From Flavobacterium sp. DG2-3 (GTDB lineage: Bacteria > Bacteroidota > Bacteroidia > Flavobacteriales > Flavobacteriaceae), in NCBI RefSeq assembly GCF_030730925.1, contig NZ_JAVAMB010000001.1, positions 866,085 through 930,084 on the forward strand: a stretch of DNA of 64,000 nt, written 5' to 3'. The translations under genes and the position numbers were made by a program. Below the pieces are notes generated by a model. That model worked only from the letters and a program-made list of their open reading frames with translations, made no database searches and was not told the DNA's origin. Within the stretch, counting starts at the first letter, position 1. Each line of letters opens with the position of its first letter. Below, in pieces: positions 10,636 through 19,022 of this stretch.

Positions 10636-10658
10636 TTTTATAGAAGTTTTTAGTTTAA

Positions 10659-10695
10659 AAAAAGAGGATATTCGAAAGGATATCCTCTTTTTGTT
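10659..10695 (+). terminator. Rho-independent terminator
   Basis: AAAGAGGATAT (10661-10671) pairs with ATATCCTCTTT (10680-10690), and T-rich sequence follows. It ends the beta-barrel gene. Confidence 0.85.
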
Positions 10696-10719
10696 TGGCT
10701 TAATGATATTTTGCAAATT

Positions 10720-10828
10720 GTTTGTCATCCCGAGGAACGAGGGATCTTCGCAAGAAACTCGACAAAGATTGAAAACTATACTTTACGGAGCTACTTGCGA
10801 AGATCCCTCGTTCCTCGGGATGACAAAC
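10720..10828. repeat. Long inverted repeat (TCATCCCGAGGAACGAG family)
   Basis: Perfect 35-bp arms (10720-10754 and 10794-10828) flank a 39-bp centre. Relatives with changed arms are at 44847-44949 and 63760-63867. It lies between convergent genes. Confidence 0.9.
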
Positions 10829-10840
10829 ATTGCTTCAAAT

Positions 10841-11836
10841 TTATTTCGAAGCCTCTCTAAACTCCTTCAAAACCTGATCAACAACCCAAGTTGTTCTAGC
10901 ACCAGAAATTCCTTTTGATGGAGAAGCGCCTTCGTTACCTAAAAGTTCTGCAATAACCGTTTCAATAAAAGGCTGTTGAATATGAAGCGGATTTTCGATG
11001 GTAATAGTTTCTTTTTCGCCATTTGCATACTGAATATGAAGCGGATCATTTCCGAAAGTGGAGAATGAAATCTTTCCTTTATCGCCCACAATTTCAGTGT
11101 TGTCATAGCGCTCAAAACTTGCAAAATTCCATATTCCAGAACCGTGAATCCCATTTTCGAATAAGAAAGACATCGAAACCGAATCTTCAGCAGGATAAGC
11201 CATTAATTGAGAAGTAGCATGACCGCGAACCGATTTTATCGGACCTAAAACAAAGTCTAAGAAATCTAAAGTATGGCAAGCCAAATCAACGAAGATTCCT
11301 CCTCCAGAGATATGTGGCAAAACTGTCCAAGGAAGATTGATTTCGTCATCATAGCGCTCTTCAAAAGGATGATATAAAACACAATTGACATGTCTGATAT
11401 TCCCTAATTTTCCTTGGTCGATGATTTCCTTAATTTTTAAAAAACGCGGAAGTGCTCTTCTGTAATAAGCCACAAACAACGGAACATTATGCTCTTTGCA
11501 AGCGCTGATCATTTCGTTGCACTCTTCAAAAGTCAACGCCATTGGTTTTTCAACATACACTGGCTTTCCCGCTTTGGCACATAAAATAGTGTATTCTTTA
11601 TGAGAAGATGGAGGAGTAGCAATATACACAGCATCAACTTCTGGATCATTTATTAAATCTTCAGCTTTTGAATACCATTTCGGAACATTGTGGCGTTTGG
11701 CATAATCTTCTGCAAGGGCAGCATCTCTGCGCATCACAGCCACCAAAGCAGAGTTTGGCGCCTTTTGAAATGCAGGTCCGCTTTTAACTTCGGTTACATT
11801 TCCGCAGCCAATAATTCCCCATTTTATAATTTTCAT
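10841..11836 (-). CDS. Gfo/Idh/MocA family oxidoreductase
   Basis: NAD(P)-dependent sugar or polyol dehydrogenase-like protein, 331 residues, cytoplasmic. The N-terminal Rossmann fold has GIIGCGNV (7-14), and the family motif YVEKPMALT follows near residue 95. The C-terminal alpha/beta domain contains GGGIFVDLACHTLDFLDF, where the His is the usual catalytic or metal-associated residue. No sugar-transport or catabolic genes lie nearby, so the substrate is open. It stands alone between repeats: the TCATCCCGAGG repeat follows it and a nested palindrome precedes it. Confidence 0.92.
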   Translation of the reverse strand: MKIIKWGIIGCGNVTEVKSGPAFQKAPNSALVAVMRRDAALAEDYAKRHNVPKWYSKAEDLINDPEVDAVYIATPPSSHKEYTILCAKAGKPVYVEKPMALTFEECNEMISACKEHNVPLFVAYYRRALPRFLKIKEIIDQGKLGNIRHVNCVLYHPFEERYDDEINLPWTVLPHISGGGIFVDLACHTLDFLDFVLGPIKSVRGHATSQLMAYPAEDSVSMSFLFENGIHGSGIWNFASFERYDNTEIVGDKGKISFSTFGNDPLHIQYANGEKETITIENPLHIQQPFIETVIAELLGNEGASPSKGISGARTTWVVDQVLKEFREASK

Positions 11837-11883
11837 GGTTTTAGTTTTAAGTTTCTCAAATTTAAAGTTTATTTAAAAAAAGT

Positions 11884-12172
11884 TAGCCACGAATTCACGA
11901 ATTATTTTTTGATACAAATTGCGTATAAAAAGGTCTGCCACGAATTACACGAATTCCACTAATTTTTTTGCCACAGATTAAAAAGATTAAAAGGATTAAA
12001 CTTTGGGTGTATTTTGTTTCACGCAGATTTTGCAGATGGAGCAGATTTAAAATCTGTTTTTATCTGCCTAAATCTTTTAAATCTGCGTGAAACAAATTAG
12101 TGGAATTCGTGGAATTCGTGGCAAAAAAAATAACCACGAACTCACAAAAAATAATTCGTGAATTCGTGGCTA
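11884..12172. repeat. Nested palindromic repeat (GCCACGAATT family)
   Basis: Outer arms are 11884-11911 (starting TAGCCACGAATTCACG) and their reverse complement at 12145-12172. Inside are a second GCCACGAATTACACG arm pair and a TTTCACGCAGAT / ATCTGCGTGAAA pair. It fills the 359-bp gap between two minus-strand genes. No gene is supported here. Confidence 0.85.
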
Positions 12173-12195
12173 TAAAAAAATCTAGTTCTAAAATC

Positions 12196-14304
12196 TTACT
12201 TCGAAGGCAAAGCTTTAAAACCCATATTGTAAAGCGTAAACGCTTGAATATCTACATTTTCTTGAATAGTAGCCGCAACAGATTTTCCTGCGCCGTGCCC
12301 TGCTTTTACGTCTATTCTAATTAAAACTGGATTTTCTCCTGTTTGTTTTTCCTGCAATTCAGAAGCAAATTTAAAACTGTGAGCCGGAACTACACGATCG
12401 TCATGATCTCCCGTAGTTACCATAGTTGCAGGATAATGAGTTCCTTGTTTTACGTTGTGAACAGGAGAATAACCTTTTAAATATTCAAACATTTCTTTGC
12501 TGTCTTGAGCAGTTCCGTAGTCAAAAGCCCAACCAGCACCTGCTGTGAAAGCATTGTAACGAAGCATATCCATTACTCCAACTGCAGGAAGCGCTACTTT
12601 CATTAAATCAGGACGTTGTGTCATTGTAGCACCAACCAATAAACCTCCGTTAGATCCTCCGCGAATAGCTAAATAATCAGCTGAAGTATATTTTTGTGCG
12701 ATTAAATATTCCGCAGCAGCGATAAAATCATCAAATACATTTTGTTTTTGCAATTTTGTTCCTGCATCGTGCCATTTTTTTCCGTACTCACCCCCTCCTC
12801 TTAAGTTGGCAACAGCATAAACACCACCGTTTTCCATCCAAACTGCATTGGCAATGCTGAAACTTGGCGTTAGGCTAACATTGAATCCGCCGTAACCGTA
12901 AAGGATTGTCGGGTTTTTACCGTCTAATTTTGTTCCTTTTTTATACGTAATAATCATCGGAACTTTTGTACCGTCTTTTGAAGTGTAGAAAACCTGTTTA
13001 GACTCATAATCTTCACTTTTGAAATCTACTTTTGGTTTTTGATAAATTTCAGATTTACCCGTTTTTGGTTCCAAAGAATAGATGCTTCCTGGAGTAGTGT
13101 AATTCGCAAAGCTGTAATATAAAATTTTATCTTCTTTTTTACCGCTAAAGCCGCCCGCAGTTCCAACAGCAGGAAGTTTAATTTCACGAACTAATTTTCC
13201 GCTGTAATCATATTGCTGTACAAAAGAAACCGCATCTTTAGTATAATTAGCAAAGAAATAGCCAGCGCCAGTTGAAGGAGATAAAATATCTTTGGTTTCT
13301 TTGATGAAATCTTTCCAATTTTCAGGTTTCGGATTTGAAGCATCAACCGTCACAACTCTTTTATTTGGAGCATTAAGATCGGTTTCTATAAACAGTTTGT
13401 TGCCTTCATTTTCGATAACAGCGCTGTCAGTGTTAAAGTTGTCTACAATGGTAACAATCGGGCTGTTTGGCTTAGTCAAATCTTTAATATATAATTCATT
13501 TCCGTAAGTAGAATTAGCCGCTGTAATTACCAAATAATGATTGTCTTCAGTAACATATCCACCAACATATCTTCTTTTCTGGTCGGCTCCAAAAATTACT
13601 TTATCGTCTTTTTGAGAAGTTCCCAATTTGTGGAAATACAATTTATGCTGATCTGTTTTAGCAGACAATTCGCTTCCTTTAGGTTTATCGTAACTAGAGT
13701 AGTAAAACCCTTCATTTCCGTGCCAAGACACGCCGCTGAATTTGATGTCAACCAAAGTATCTTCTAAAACTTTCTTAGAAAGCGCATCAATAATAATCAC
13801 TTTTCTCCAGTCGCTTCCGCCTTCAGAAATAGAATAAGCCGCGATGTTTCCGTTTTTAGAAAAGTTTAAACCGCCAAGCGAAGTTGTTCCGTCTTTAGAA
13901 AAAGTATTCGGATCTAAGAAAATCTCTTCTTTTCCTTTTTCATCTTTTCGGTAAACTACAGATTGATTTTGAAGTCCATTGTTTTTAGAATAATACGTAA
14001 ATTTTCCTTCTTTAAATGGAGCTCCAATTTTTTCGTAATTCCAAAGTTGTTCCATTCGTTTTTTAAGTTGATCACGAAACGGAATTTTATTTAAGTAACC
14101 ATAAGTAACCTCGTTTTCAGCTTTTACCCAAGCTCCCGTTTCAGCAGATTTGTCATCTTCTAACCAACGGTACGGATCGCTTACTTTAGTATCAAAATAT
14201 ACATCAACAGTTTCTCCTTTTTTAGTTTGCGGATATTGCATTTTACCTTGTCCGAACGAAATTCCTGCGGTTGTAATTGCCATTAATAAAAATGTTTTTT
14301 TCAT
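12196..14304 (-). CDS. Prolyl oligopeptidase (S9A serine peptidase)
   Basis: Exported endopeptidase cleaving after proline in short peptides, 702 residues, close in length to the classical Flavobacterium/Elizabethkingia prolyl endopeptidase. The signal peptide is MKKTFLLMAITTAGISFGQ. The N- and C-terminal parts form the alpha/beta hydrolase; a seven-bladed propeller lies between (about 80-430). The triad is Ser551 in GGSNGG, the Asp in GDHDDRVVP (about 634-640) and His670 in KAGHGAG. The upstream gap to 14536 is filled by a nested repeat. The likely site of action is the periplasm. Confidence 0.96.
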   Translation of the reverse strand: MKKTFLLMAITTAGISFGQGKMQYPQTKKGETVDVYFDTKVSDPYRWLEDDKSAETGAWVKAENEVTYGYLNKIPFRDQLKKRMEQLWNYEKIGAPFKEGKFTYYSKNNGLQNQSVVYRKDEKGKEEIFLDPNTFSKDGTTSLGGLNFSKNGNIAAYSISEGGSDWRKVIIIDALSKKVLEDTLVDIKFSGVSWHGNEGFYYSSYDKPKGSELSAKTDQHKLYFHKLGTSQKDDKVIFGADQKRRYVGGYVTEDNHYLVITAANSTYGNELYIKDLTKPNSPIVTIVDNFNTDSAVIENEGNKLFIETDLNAPNKRVVTVDASNPKPENWKDFIKETKDILSPSTGAGYFFANYTKDAVSFVQQYDYSGKLVREIKLPAVGTAGGFSGKKEDKILYYSFANYTTPGSIYSLEPKTGKSEIYQKPKVDFKSEDYESKQVFYTSKDGTKVPMIITYKKGTKLDGKNPTILYGYGGFNVSLTPSFSIANAVWMENGGVYAVANLRGGGEYGKKWHDAGTKLQKQNVFDDFIAAAEYLIAQKYTSADYLAIRGGSNGGLLVGATMTQRPDLMKVALPAVGVMDMLRYNAFTAGAGWAFDYGTAQDSKEMFEYLKGYSPVHNVKQGTHYPATMVTTGDHDDRVVPAHSFKFASELQEKQTGENPVLIRIDVKAGHGAGKSVAATIQENVDIQAFTLYNMGFKALPSK

Positions 14305-14366
14305 AGTTAGTTTTTATCTGTTGTAACAAAAATAGCACTTTTTGTTGTAAAAAATCAGGAAGAAAA

Positions 14367-14532
14367 GTTAAACCATATAAGTCATATAAGTTCATTTTAT
14401 TTTCCTGCAAGGTTTCCAAAACCTTGTAGGTATAATTTGCGATCAAATCTAAAATAAACAAAACCTACAAGGTTTTGGAAACCTTGCAGGATGGCCGTTC
14501 TGCTAAATGATCTTATATAACTTATATGGTTA
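14367..14532. repeat. Nested palindrome with ACCATATAAGT arms
   Basis: The left arm (AAACCATATAAGTCATATAAG) is near 14369-14390, and the matching CTTATATAACTTATATGGTT ends at 14530. Within it is a perfect 28-bp inverted repeat (14404-14431 and 14463-14490) built on CCTGCAAGGTTTCCAAAACC. Confidence 0.9.
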
Positions 14533-14535
14533 AAA

Positions 14536-16743
14536 TTATAAATTAAAATTAACGCCCAAAACGATGTTTCTTCCAATATTCGGAATGCCGTCTGTTTTTA
14601 ATCTTGAAAGGTGTGCGATATATTTTTTATCGAATAAATTGTTTCCGTTTAAGTTAATGTCGAAAGCCGTTTTTCCTAGTTTAACTGTTCCTCCAAAACC
14701 TAAATTTACCAAAGTATATCCTTTAGAAGCCGTTTCAAAACCGCTCACATTATTCTGACTGAAAGTTGATGAAACATTCAAAGAAGCAAAACCTTCGCTT
14801 AACCAGTTTTTGATATTGAATTCGGTTCTAAGCGTATTATTCCAGTTGTTTGCAGGAATTAAAGGCAGATAATCATCATTGTCTTTTTTACCTGTAACCG
14901 TTTCAAAACTGGTTTCAAAATGTAACCAATCTAATGGGTGCGGGTGAAAGTGAAGACCAGCTTCTCCACCAAATAATTGTGCATTGTCCTGAACGTAGGC
15001 AAAAACATCATTGTCATCCAAAACGTCTCCTGTTGGCGAAGTGTAGATGTAGTTGTTTACATGATTGTAGAATCCGTTTACGAAAAACTCAAAATGAGAA
15101 TTTTTATATTCTAAATTAAGATCGGTCTGAACGTTTTGTTCGGTTTTCAAATTCGCATTTCCAATTTCGTAACGATTTGTTCCTTCATGAACACCGTTTG
15201 AAGTCAGTTCTGCTAAGTTTGGCGCTCTAAATCCTGTTGCTACATTTAAACGAAGCGTTAAAGGTTCTGCAAGCTTAGTTTTGTAGCCTAACGAAGCATT
15301 AAAACTATCAAAAGATCGGTCAAGAGGCAGAAAATAACCTTCTTCGCCTTCAGTTCCGTGAGCTACAGACGTAATGTTTCTATTGTCAAAACGCAATCCT
15401 GCTTGTAGAACGCTATTATTCCATTCGTAATTTGCCGTTCCAAAAACACCAAAATCGTTAGTTGTCGCATCTGGAATCAGGTACTCTTCACCAGAATTTT
15501 TATTCGTCTGGTGCATTCCTTGAACGCCTAAAATAGTTTCGATTTTTCCGAATTTAGGAAAATGATATTTCGCATTATAATTGAAAGTATTCAATTTCAT
15601 GTGCAAAGAAGCTTCATTACTGTCTTCAAATTCGCTTCTGTCATTAGCAATGTATCCTAAATCAACATCCAGTTTTGAGTTTTCAAAGAAAATCACATTG
15701 TTCAAACTCAATAAATGATTATTAATTCCCTGTCTAGGAAATTGCGTGTCTTTGCTTGAAGATTGTTCTGCAATTCCATCTTCTGGAATTCCAATATCCA
15801 GTTTGTTAAAGTTGTAACGAAGAACGCTTGAGAAAGTAGAATTACTATAACCGATTCCTGTTTTAAAATCAGTTTCGTTGTAACGTGAATTGGTTACGCG
15901 GTCGCCATCAGCAATTTTGTAGTCTGAATGTGTATTGTAACTTCCTCGTGCTAAGAATTTCCAATTTTCTGTAGAAGTTTTTAAGCCAATAGAAGAATTG
16001 CTTCCTTGTGTATTTGTGAAATATTTTTGGCTGAAATTGGCTTTAAAATCACCCGCATCAGCAAATTTTTCAGGATTAAAATATAAAACTCCTCCTAAGG
16101 CATCCGAACCATATAATAAAGAAGCAGGGCCTTTTATCACTTCAACACTTTCGATTCCGGCATCATTTAAACCTAAACCATGTTCGTCTCCAAACTGCTG
16201 GTTTTCGATACGAACGCCTTGAGAATAAACCAAAACACGATTACCGCTAAGTCCGCGAATTACGGGTTTTCCGATAGAAGTTCCCGTAGAAATCTGCGAA
16301 ACTCCAGGAATGGTCGCTAAACCTTCAATTAAGGTTGAAGTTCCTTTTTGCTGTAAAGTTTTAATGCTTTCGTGCTCGATTTTCATTACGTTTTGCGATT
16401 GCAATTTATTGAAAGGCGTTGACACGACTACTTCATCCATTTCTAAAATAGATTCTTCCAAAATGATATCTAAAGTGTTTTGCTTTAATAATTTAGCAAT
16501 CGTTTTATTTTGATTCGCGTATCCCACATAAGTAAAAGAGATACGAAGGCTTCCGCTTGGAAGATTATTCAGTTCGTATTTTCCGTTTGCGTCTGTTGTC
16601 GTTCCTTTATGCAATTCTGGAGCATAAACAGAAACGCCAGGCAATGGATTGTTTTGAGTGTCGGTTACAATTCCTGAAACCGAATTTTGAGCATTCAGCA
16701 TGCCCGAAAACCCTAAAATAAGGGCAATTATAAATTTTTTCAT
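14536..16743 (-). CDS. TonB-dependent outer-membrane receptor, ZnuD-like plug
   Basis: Energy-dependent uptake channel of 735 residues. Order: signal peptide (MKKFIIALILGFSGMLNAQ), a carboxypeptidase-D regulatory-like domain (about 22-105, GIVTDTQNNPLPGVSVY), a plug (about 125-235, with KPVIRGLSGNRVLVY and EVIKGPASLLYGSDALGG), then a 22-strand barrel ending in GRNIVLGVNFNL. The plug carries QQFGDEHG, similar to QQWGADHG in the second receptor at 53993-56200, and LHFHPHPLDWLHFE is histidine-rich. By analogy this suggests a metal substrate, which is an inference. A 117-residue HSYEH/CxxC protein is encoded 160 bp upstream on the same strand, as in the other receptor operon. Confidence 0.93.
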   Translation of the reverse strand: MKKFIIALILGFSGMLNAQNSVSGIVTDTQNNPLPGVSVYAPELHKGTTTDANGKYELNNLPSGSLRISFTYVGYANQNKTIAKLLKQNTLDIILEESILEMDEVVVSTPFNKLQSQNVMKIEHESIKTLQQKGTSTLIEGLATIPGVSQISTGTSIGKPVIRGLSGNRVLVYSQGVRIENQQFGDEHGLGLNDAGIESVEVIKGPASLLYGSDALGGVLYFNPEKFADAGDFKANFSQKYFTNTQGSNSSIGLKTSTENWKFLARGSYNTHSDYKIADGDRVTNSRYNETDFKTGIGYSNSTFSSVLRYNFNKLDIGIPEDGIAEQSSSKDTQFPRQGINNHLLSLNNVIFFENSKLDVDLGYIANDRSEFEDSNEASLHMKLNTFNYNAKYHFPKFGKIETILGVQGMHQTNKNSGEEYLIPDATTNDFGVFGTANYEWNNSVLQAGLRFDNRNITSVAHGTEGEEGYFLPLDRSFDSFNASLGYKTKLAEPLTLRLNVATGFRAPNLAELTSNGVHEGTNRYEIGNANLKTEQNVQTDLNLEYKNSHFEFFVNGFYNHVNNYIYTSPTGDVLDDNDVFAYVQDNAQLFGGEAGLHFHPHPLDWLHFETSFETVTGKKDNDDYLPLIPANNWNNTLRTEFNIKNWLSEGFASLNVSSTFSQNNVSGFETASKGYTLVNLGFGGTVKLGKTAFDINLNGNNLFDKKYIAHLSRLKTDGIPNIGRNIVLGVNFNL

Positions 16744-16903
16744 TTGAAAATGATGCTATAGTTAAATTGATTTTTTCTTCGAATGAAAAACAAAAGCCAA
16801 CAATAAAGCATTCTGATCCTAATTGATAGTAATAGGATGAGGAAACTCAATGTTATTTTGAATTTAATTAAAAGAAAAGTGATGCTTTTCGAATAATCGA
16901 AAG

Positions 16904-17257
16904 TTAAGAAACTATAACAGCAGGAGGCCCCCGTAAGAAATACGAAGTGGTTGAAATTGAAAAAATCTTCTCTGAAAATGGAAAGAAATAAGGTGTTTCT
17001 CTGTCAAATGAATGAAAATCGAAAGAGAAATTTTGAGGAAGAATAAAAGATTCAAAAGCAAAATGACAAACAAAACAAACATCATAATCATGATGCTGAT
17101 GCGTTATCTCGCCATTAGGATCATTGTAATTATGGTGGCACTGTTTTTCTGAAAGCTGTTTTACAATATGCTCATAACTGTGTATGGACTGAAACAATAT
17201 CGAAAACAATATTGTTACAGCAAACGATACACTTAATATGAGCTGCTTTCTCTTCAT
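16904..17257 (-). CDS. Small membrane-anchored HSYEH/CxxC/PP protein
   Basis: Uncharacterised 117-residue protein. A transmembrane or uncleaved signal segment is at 6-24. HSYEH is at 26-30, CHH at 40-42, a His cluster (HQHH) at 53-56, CFVC at 61-64, and LRGPPA near the end (108-113). The start MKRKQLIL is preferred over an ATG 30 bases upstream because it puts every motif in register with the 117-residue paralogue at 58082-58435, and because TACCTTTG, a -7-like element, falls between the two start codons. The Cys/His content suggests metal binding or thiol chemistry outside the inner membrane. It resembles the small Bacteroidota proteins named after HYC, CC and PP motifs. It probably forms a unit with the receptor downstream. 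Confidence 0.75.
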   Translation of the reverse strand: MKRKQLILSVSFAVTILFSILFQSIHSYEHIVKQLSEKQCHHNYNDPNGEITHQHHDYDVCFVCHFAFESFILPQNFSFDFHSFDRETPYFFPFSEKIFSISTTSYFLRGPPAVIVS

Positions 17258-17407
17258 ACTCTGCAAAGGTATAAAAGATAAAAACAAAATTGATTAATTT
17301 TTTCTTTCAGCAAATTGATTTATTGAAAATAATGCAGCAATTAATTTTAATCGCAGTCAAAATGAGAATATTTTTACTTTGTATCTTTACTACAAAAAGC
17401 ATTATAT

Positions 17408-17415
17408 TATATTTG
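17408..17415 (+). promoter_or_regulatory. -7 element
   Basis: TATATTTG matches TAnnTTTG, upstream of the beta-barrel gene starting at 17484. It supports that start rather than an earlier in-frame ATG at 17379. Confidence 0.45.
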
Positions 17416-17483
17416 TATGTGAAATAAATAAGCGTACAAAAACGTTTATTTGTAATCATCTCTTTAAAACCCAAAACCACGAC

Positions 17484-18188
17484 ATGCGAATTATTTTTAG
17501 CTGCTTATTTTTACTCACTTTTTTTAACTCTTTTGCACAAGAAGAGGTTAAACCTGAGATAAAACCAGTTGTAAAAATAGATTCTCTGTATAGAGAAGAT
17601 CAGTTTTATTTTTCGGTTACGTATAATATGTTTACGGATATTCCGATCAATTTCAAACAAAATAAATTTTCTCTCGGACTTTCAGGAGGTTTTTTGCGCG
17701 ATATGCCCATTAATAAATCTAGAACAGTTGCTATTGCAGCAGGTTTAGGTTTGAGTTATCAGAATTACTTTCAAAACTTAACAATTTCTGAGGATGCGTC
17801 AGGCAATCCAATATATGGTGTGAATAATTATGGCGAATTTGTATCGAATCGTTACCGTCAATATTCTGTAGATCTCCCGATAGAATTCAGATGGCGTAAT
17901 TCGACTTATGAAAGCACTAAATTTTGGCGTATTTATGGCGGAGTAAAATTGAGTTATGTTTTTTCGAGCATGTCTCTTTTAAACGATGGCGAAAATACCT
18001 ATAGAATCAATAACAACAAGAATGTCAATACATTTCAATACGGACCATACATTGCTGCGGGTTACAATACATGGAATCTTTATTTGTATTATGGCTTAAA
18101 TCCGCTGTTTAATTCGACTACTACTTTGTCTGGCGAACCAATCAAAATGAAAACCTTAAATGCGGGATTGATTTTTTATATTTTATAA
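17484..18188 (+). CDS. Outer-membrane beta-barrel (porin-like) protein
   Basis: Secreted protein of 234 residues. The start at 17484 gives a clean signal peptide (MRIIFSCLFLLTFFNSFAQ); the 35 residues upstream in the same frame do not look like protein and precede the -7 element. Strands such as KFSLGLSGGFLRDMPI, YSVDLPIEFRWRN, WRIYGGVKLSYVF and LNAGLIFYIL fit a small eight- to ten-strand barrel of the PorT/OMP_b-brl type. It lacks the neighbours of the true porT locus, so I do not call it PorT. It is convergent with the membrane protein at 18183, with a 6-bp overlap of stop regions. Confidence 0.75.
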   Translation: MRIIFSCLFLLTFFNSFAQEEVKPEIKPVVKIDSLYREDQFYFSVTYNMFTDIPINFKQNKFSLGLSGGFLRDMPINKSRTVAIAAGLGLSYQNYFQNLTISEDASGNPIYGVNNYGEFVSNRYRQYSVDLPIEFRWRNSTYESTKFWRIYGGVKLSYVFSSMSLLNDGENTYRINNNKNVNTFQYGPYIAAGYNTWNLYLYYGLNPLFNSTTTLSGEPIKMKTLNAGLIFYIL

Positions 18189-18788
18189 CCAGAGATATAA
18201 AAATAAAAGCTGTGGCATTATTCCAATAAACAATCCTACTAATATTTCTCTAGAAGTATGCGCATTCATTTCTAAACGAGATGAAGCCACAATTCCCGAC
18301 AATAAAATAAGTAATGCCGGCCAATACGGATTATGCATTTGAAGATGAATGTTTAACCCGATAACAAAAACCGTTAAACCCGAAATAGCAACCATGTGCA
18401 GACTTGCTTTTGTCTTAAAAAGTACGCAGACCAATGCTAAAATAGTACTGAACAAACCCGCAAGAAAAAAGAAGTGAAGTTCAGGATAACGGGTAATGAC
18501 AATGCTTCTTTTGACTAATAAAATATATAAAAAACATTGCAGAATCAACGGAATAGTTCGTTCTGAAGTTTGGCTCAACATGATCGATTTTACATGTCCA
18601 GTCGATTTTAAAAGCAGATAAAACAAAACGGGAACGATGATATTGATTACTAAAATCTGTATTAATACAAAATACTTTTCCTGTCTGCTAAAAACGTCTT
18701 CTTTGCAAAACAGATAAAACAAAGTAGCGTACAGCGATACAAAAATCGGATGTAATATATAAGAGAAGAGTGGAAGTACTTTTTTCAA
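18183..18788 (-). CDS. PAP2-like integral membrane protein
   Basis: Polytopic membrane protein of about 200 residues with five or six hydrophobic helices. SRLEMNAHTSRE near the end resembles the third PAP2 phosphatase motif (SRxxxxxHxxxD) with Glu in place of Asp. KASLHMVAISG replaces the usual PSGH block, so activity as a lipid phosphatase is doubtful. Start choice: a GTG at 18842 lies inside a GCCACGAATT repeat, and TATATTTG, a good -7 element, lies within that longer frame. I therefore place the start at the TTG (18788) followed by KKVLPLFSYILHP. It could instead be a degenerate relative of unknown function. Confidence 0.65.
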   Translation of the reverse strand: MKKVLPLFSYILHPIFVSLYATLFYLFCKEDVFSRQEKYFVLIQILVINIIVPVLFYLLLKSTGHVKSIMLSQTSERTIPLILQCFLYILLVKRSIVITRYPELHFFFLAGLFSTILALVCVLFKTKASLHMVAISGLTVFVIGLNIHLQMHNPYWPALLILLSGIVASSRLEMNAHTSREILVGLFIGIMPQLLFLYLWL

Positions 18789-18831
18789 AACGCAATATTT
18801 GTGGTGTAAAAACAAATATACTGAAATATTA

Positions 18832-18968
18832 TTTTTTGCCACGAATTACACAAATTTTCACAAATTTCATTTTGGATTTGATCGTTTGAGAAAGAAAAAC
18901 TTTTAATCTGCGACAAGAAAAAAATTAGCGGAATTCGTGCAATTCGTGGCAGAAAACAATTCGTGGCA
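18832..18968. repeat. Nested palindromic repeat (GCCACGAATT family)
   Basis: TTTTTTGCCACGAATTACAC on the left faces GGAATTCGTGCAATTCGTGG and a further AATTCGTGGCAAA on the right. It separates the divergent genes at 18788 and 19023 and must contain or flank their promoters. Confidence 0.8.
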
Positions 18969-19022
18969 AACATTCTCGTTTCTATCTTTAATGTTTTAAT
19001 TTTGAAAAAAAGAAATTACCAA

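Noticed and set aside
12100..12324. 74-residue frame
   Set aside because: Its first half is GCCACGAATT repeat and its second half is antisense to the prolyl oligopeptidase gene.
17484..18188. PorT of the gliding/type IX secretion system
   Set aside because: The length and barrel pattern are similar, but the usual neighbours are absent and I see no diagnostic motif.
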